A DNA stretch of 8,809 nucleotides from assembly GCA_001803565.1 (NCBI GenBank), contig MHDQ01000089.1, forward strand, positions 1 through 8,809. The letters run 5' to 3'. The notes beneath the pieces are model-generated. The model searched no databases. It was not told the origin of the DNA and worked only from the letters and a program-made list of their open reading frames with translations. Positions within the stretch are counted from its first letter, which is position 1. Each line of letters starts with the position of its first letter. Made by a program: the position numbers and the translations under genes. The stretch is from Nitrospinae bacterium RIFCSPLOWO2_12_FULL_45_22. GTDB lineage: Bacteria > 2-12-FULL-45-22. Below, in pieces: positions 7,516 through 8,809 of the stretch.

Positions 7516-7938
7516 TTATGAGATTATATCTTTACCAATTTCATCCATAAACTCTTTGGGGGTAATTATCCTGATGCCCTTAAATCTTTCAAAACGGAAG
7601 TGTTTTTTATTTCCGGTGATAATAAAATCTGCTTTGGCTTTGAGGGCACATTCTAAAATGCGGTTATCAGCTTCATCCTCCGTGATGATGTCTAACTTTT
7701 TGGTTGGTTTGACTATTGTTGCTTTTTGGTTAATTTCTTCAATTAACTCCATGATTTCATTATGGCCAAGTTTGAAACGGGGTCTTTTAAGGACTTCCTC
7801 ATATTCTTTTATAAGTGCTGGAGAAATAAAAAGCCTTACTTTATCTTCTAAAGCTAAGGATAAAAGTAAGGCCGGCAGGCTTTCTTTTTTGAGAGCGGCT
7901 GAAACTATCAGATTAGTGTCATAAACTACTTTGAGCAT
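7516..7938 (-). CDS. PIN-family toxin of a type II toxin-antitoxin system
   Basis: Protein of 140 residues with a complete PIN-like nuclease pattern: VVYDTNLIVSA at 4-14 (Asp7), SPALIKEYEEVLKRPRF at 39-55 (Glu45), DEADNRILECA at 88-98 (Asp91), and KADFIITGNKKHF at 102-114 (Asp104). These acidic residues would hold the metal for RNA cleavage. The layout matches the 'putative toxin-antitoxin system toxin component, PIN family' group (COG1569-like); the RNA target cannot be read. Its ATG is only 3 bp after the antitoxin stop and has no strong Shine-Dalgarno of its own, so translation is probably coupled. Its end faces the racemase gene end with 6 bp between and no terminator. The pair is visibly more AT-rich than the flanking genes, as is common for mobile accessory modules. 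Confidence 0.9.
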   Translation of the reverse strand: MLKVVYDTNLIVSAALKKESLPALLLSLALEDKVRLFISPALIKEYEEVLKRPRFKLGHNEIMELIEEINQKATIVKPTKKLDIITEDEADNRILECALKAKADFIITGNKKHFRFERFKGIRIITPKEFMDEIGKDIIS

Positions 7939-7941
7939 AGG

Positions 7942-8229
7942 TTAGCGGCCTTGCCTAAAGGTCTTAATTTCTGCGTCTATCTCCTCTAAAGCAAGTTTAT
8001 TTGTTCCAGCCTTTTTAGCCTGTTCTTGAAGTTTCGTTAAGGATTTAGGTTGTTTAATAATATTTTTTAAATAATCCTCCACACTTAAAATTACCGCCGT
8101 TGCTTCCCCTTTTTTGCTAATCAAAAAACGGTCTTGATATTTCTTAACCCTTTCTAAAATTTGGCCTAATTGTGTTCTGGCTATAAGGGCCGAGATTTCT
8201 TGGGTCACTTTTAGGTCTCCTTTCCTCAC
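7942..8229 (-). CDS. Phd/YefM-family antitoxin
   Basis: Up to 95 residues. The N-terminal half has the Phd/YefM pattern: EISALIARTQLGQILERV (11-28, the short DNA-binding and dimer region), then DRFLISKKGEATAVILSVEDYLKNI (33-57). The lysine- and glutamate-rich tail (about 58-95) would be the flexible toxin-binding segment. It should neutralise the adjacent PIN toxin and repress its own promoter. The start is GTG 8229 with an excellent AAAGGAGGG (8244-8236) 6 nt away. A second GTG at codon 8 (8208) has its own AAAGGAG (8223-8217) 8 nt upstream and gives VTQEISALIARTQ, closer to the usual family N-terminus, so an 88-residue form is possible. Placed first in the operon, ahead of the toxin, as usual. 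Confidence 0.88.
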   Translation of the reverse strand: MRKGDLKVTQEISALIARTQLGQILERVKKYQDRFLISKKGEATAVILSVEDYLKNIIKQPKSLTKLQEQAKKAGTNKLALEEIDAEIKTFRQGR

Positions 8230-8244
8230 TATTCTCCCTCCTTT
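8217..8244 (-). promoter_or_regulatory. Two alternative ribosome-binding sites for the antitoxin
   Basis: AAAGGAGGG (8244-8236) serves GTG 8229, and AAAGGAG (8223-8217), inside the first codons, serves the in-frame GTG 8208. Both have normal spacing (6 and 8 nt), so the start cannot be decided from sequence alone. Confidence 0.5.
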
Positions 8245-8248
8245 AGTA

Positions 8249-8272
8249 GTGATTAATTAATTAGTTGTGATT
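8249..8272. promoter_or_regulatory. Candidate autoregulatory operator of the toxin-antitoxin operon
   Basis: Between the promoter and the ribosome site, GTGATT occurs twice in direct orientation (8249-8254 and 8267-8272, 18 bp apart), flanking the self-complementary TAATTAATTA (8254-8263). The predicted transcription start (about 8268) falls inside it. This is the expected place for binding by the antitoxin or antitoxin-toxin complex; the binding itself is inferred. Confidence 0.4.
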
Positions 8273-8274
8273 TC

Positions 8275-8302
8275 ATCTTATCATTGGGGGGTTGTTTGTC
8301 AA
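8275..8302 (-). promoter_or_regulatory. Strong sigma70-type promoter of the toxin-antitoxin operon
   Basis: Leftward TTGACA, a perfect -35 (8302-8297), a 16-bp spacer, then TAAGAT (8280-8275) preceded by TGA, which makes an extended -10 (TGnTAAGAT). A run of six C lies in the spacer. The start near 8268 leaves a leader of about 39 nt with the AAAGGAGGG site. Confidence 0.75.
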
Positions 8303-8720
8303 GGGATAAGTAGTTTTACGATTGAGGCAGTTGCGAAATTTTAAGAGGACTGACAAATAAGGATATGCAGGTGGGCAAAAAATATTTTACCCCAGAGGAG
8401 TGCTGTAAAATCGGGTTTTTCAGTTAGAGGTTACTACAGGAATAAGTGTCAACAAATATCTTCTCTTGGCTATAATGACCCTGAACACTTTAGCCAGAAT
8501 AAAAAGCTATCCCAGATAAAAATGAATTTCTACACAAAACGGCGTCAGGATGACGCACGTGGATAAGTTGGGGAGTTGAGAAATAAGGGATTTAGGTAAG
8601 GAGAAAAAAATAGAATGTAGCACTTTTAGACAGGAGGCGACGGAGAGAAAGAATATAAGCTGGGTTGGCTTGAGGGTTTTTAGTTGGGCCTTTCTTTTGG
8701 TCACTCCTACTGCCTTTTAT
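8303..8720. other. Intergenic stretch with no supported gene
   Basis: Upstream of the toxin-antitoxin promoter. All six frames are broken frequently. The longest frame, minus 8507-8704, has no family resemblance and no convincing ribosome site. A lone TATAAT at 8471-8476 has no matching -35. The only clear structure is the hairpin at 8542-8556. No tRNA or known riboswitch fold is recognised. Confidence 0.6.
8542..8556. repeat. Small perfect hairpin/palindrome
   Basis: GCGTCA-GGA-TGACGC: 6-bp arms with a 3-nt centre, GC-richer than the surrounding sequence. No T-run follows on either strand, so it is not a standard terminator; a protein-binding site or the remnant of a repeat are possible. 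Confidence 0.45.
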
Positions 8721-8809
8721 TTAGAAGAGGGTAGCTTGAAGTTTTCTTGGTTTAGATGCCTCTATCTTCTGGTCTTTCCAGAGTCCCTCTATAAGGGTAT
8801 CAATGGTAT
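8721..8809 (-). CDS. Possible C-terminal end of an unidentified gene running in from the right edge
   Basis: One minus-strand frame is open from the window edge for 28 codons to TAA (8723-8721), ending WKDQKIEASKPRKLQATLF; the other two minus frames stop within a few codons. The peptide is hydrophilic and lysine-rich, like many protein tails, but a frame this short is open by chance fairly often. I do not recognise a family. Confidence 0.3.
   Translation of the reverse strand, partial: TIDTLIEGLWKDQKIEASKPRKLQATLF

Noticed and set aside
7556-7924. 122-codon plus-strand frame across the toxin gene
   Set aside because: Antisense to the PIN toxin, which has a complete set of catalytic motifs.
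8365-8427. 20-codon plus frame beginning MQVGKKYFTPEE
   Set aside because: The only purine-rich sites are too close (AAGGAT adjoining ATG) or too far, and it is too short to support alone.
8471-8476. TATAAT on the plus strand as a promoter
   Set aside because: The -35 position reads GTCAAC, matching consensus at only two bases, and no gene follows on that strand.
8507-8704. 65-codon minus-strand frame
   Set aside because: No recognisable domain, an odd phenylalanine/leucine/serine-rich composition, and no clear ribosome site; likely chance.

Overview
The window is ordinary-looking bacterial chromosome of moderate GC with sigma70-like promoters, purine-rich Shine-Dalgarno sites and closely packed genes. 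I cannot name the organism. The very large NAD-glutamate dehydrogenase, DHA2 efflux pump and racemase-type acyl-CoA enzyme fit an amino-acid and acyl-CoA metabolising bacterium. There is no phage, plasmid, CRISPR, rRNA or tRNA signature.

Layout, left to right. (1) 1-4306, minus: a 180-kDa-class NAD-glutamate dehydrogenase. Its last roughly 150-200 residues lie beyond the left edge. It starts at TTG and has no in-frame ATG before codon 234, so ATG-only gene calling misses it. (2) 4307-4509: its promoter with two overlapping palindromes, then a long imperfect inverted repeat made of purine-rich near-repeats. (3) 4510-6123, minus: a 14-TM DHA2 (EmrB/QacA-type) transporter. (4) 6124-6330: a divergent promoter region with a good promoter for the rightward gene and several small symmetric sequences. 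(5) 6331-7509, plus: a family III CoA-transferase fold protein whose His/Asp/Glu residues are spaced as I recall for alpha-methylacyl-CoA racemase. (6) 7516-8229, minus: a type II toxin-antitoxin pair (Phd/YefM-like antitoxin, PIN-family toxin), visibly more AT-rich than its neighbours, with a strong promoter and a repeat-bearing leader. Its toxin ends 6 bp from the end of the racemase gene. (7) 8303-8809: mostly non-coding, with one perfect small hairpin and possibly the last 28 codons of a minus-strand gene entering from the right edge.

The genes do not form one pathway. Glutamate dehydrogenase feeds glutamate carbon to 2-oxoglutarate, the racemase acts on branched acyl-CoA stereochemistry, the pump exports unknown compounds, and the toxin-antitoxin pair is an independent accessory module. 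I see no convincing new multi-gene system. The points most worth following up are the dispersed-looking inverted repeat at 4404-4498, the overlapping palindromes on the dehydrogenase promoter, the racemase residue signature, and the two alternative starts of the antitoxin.
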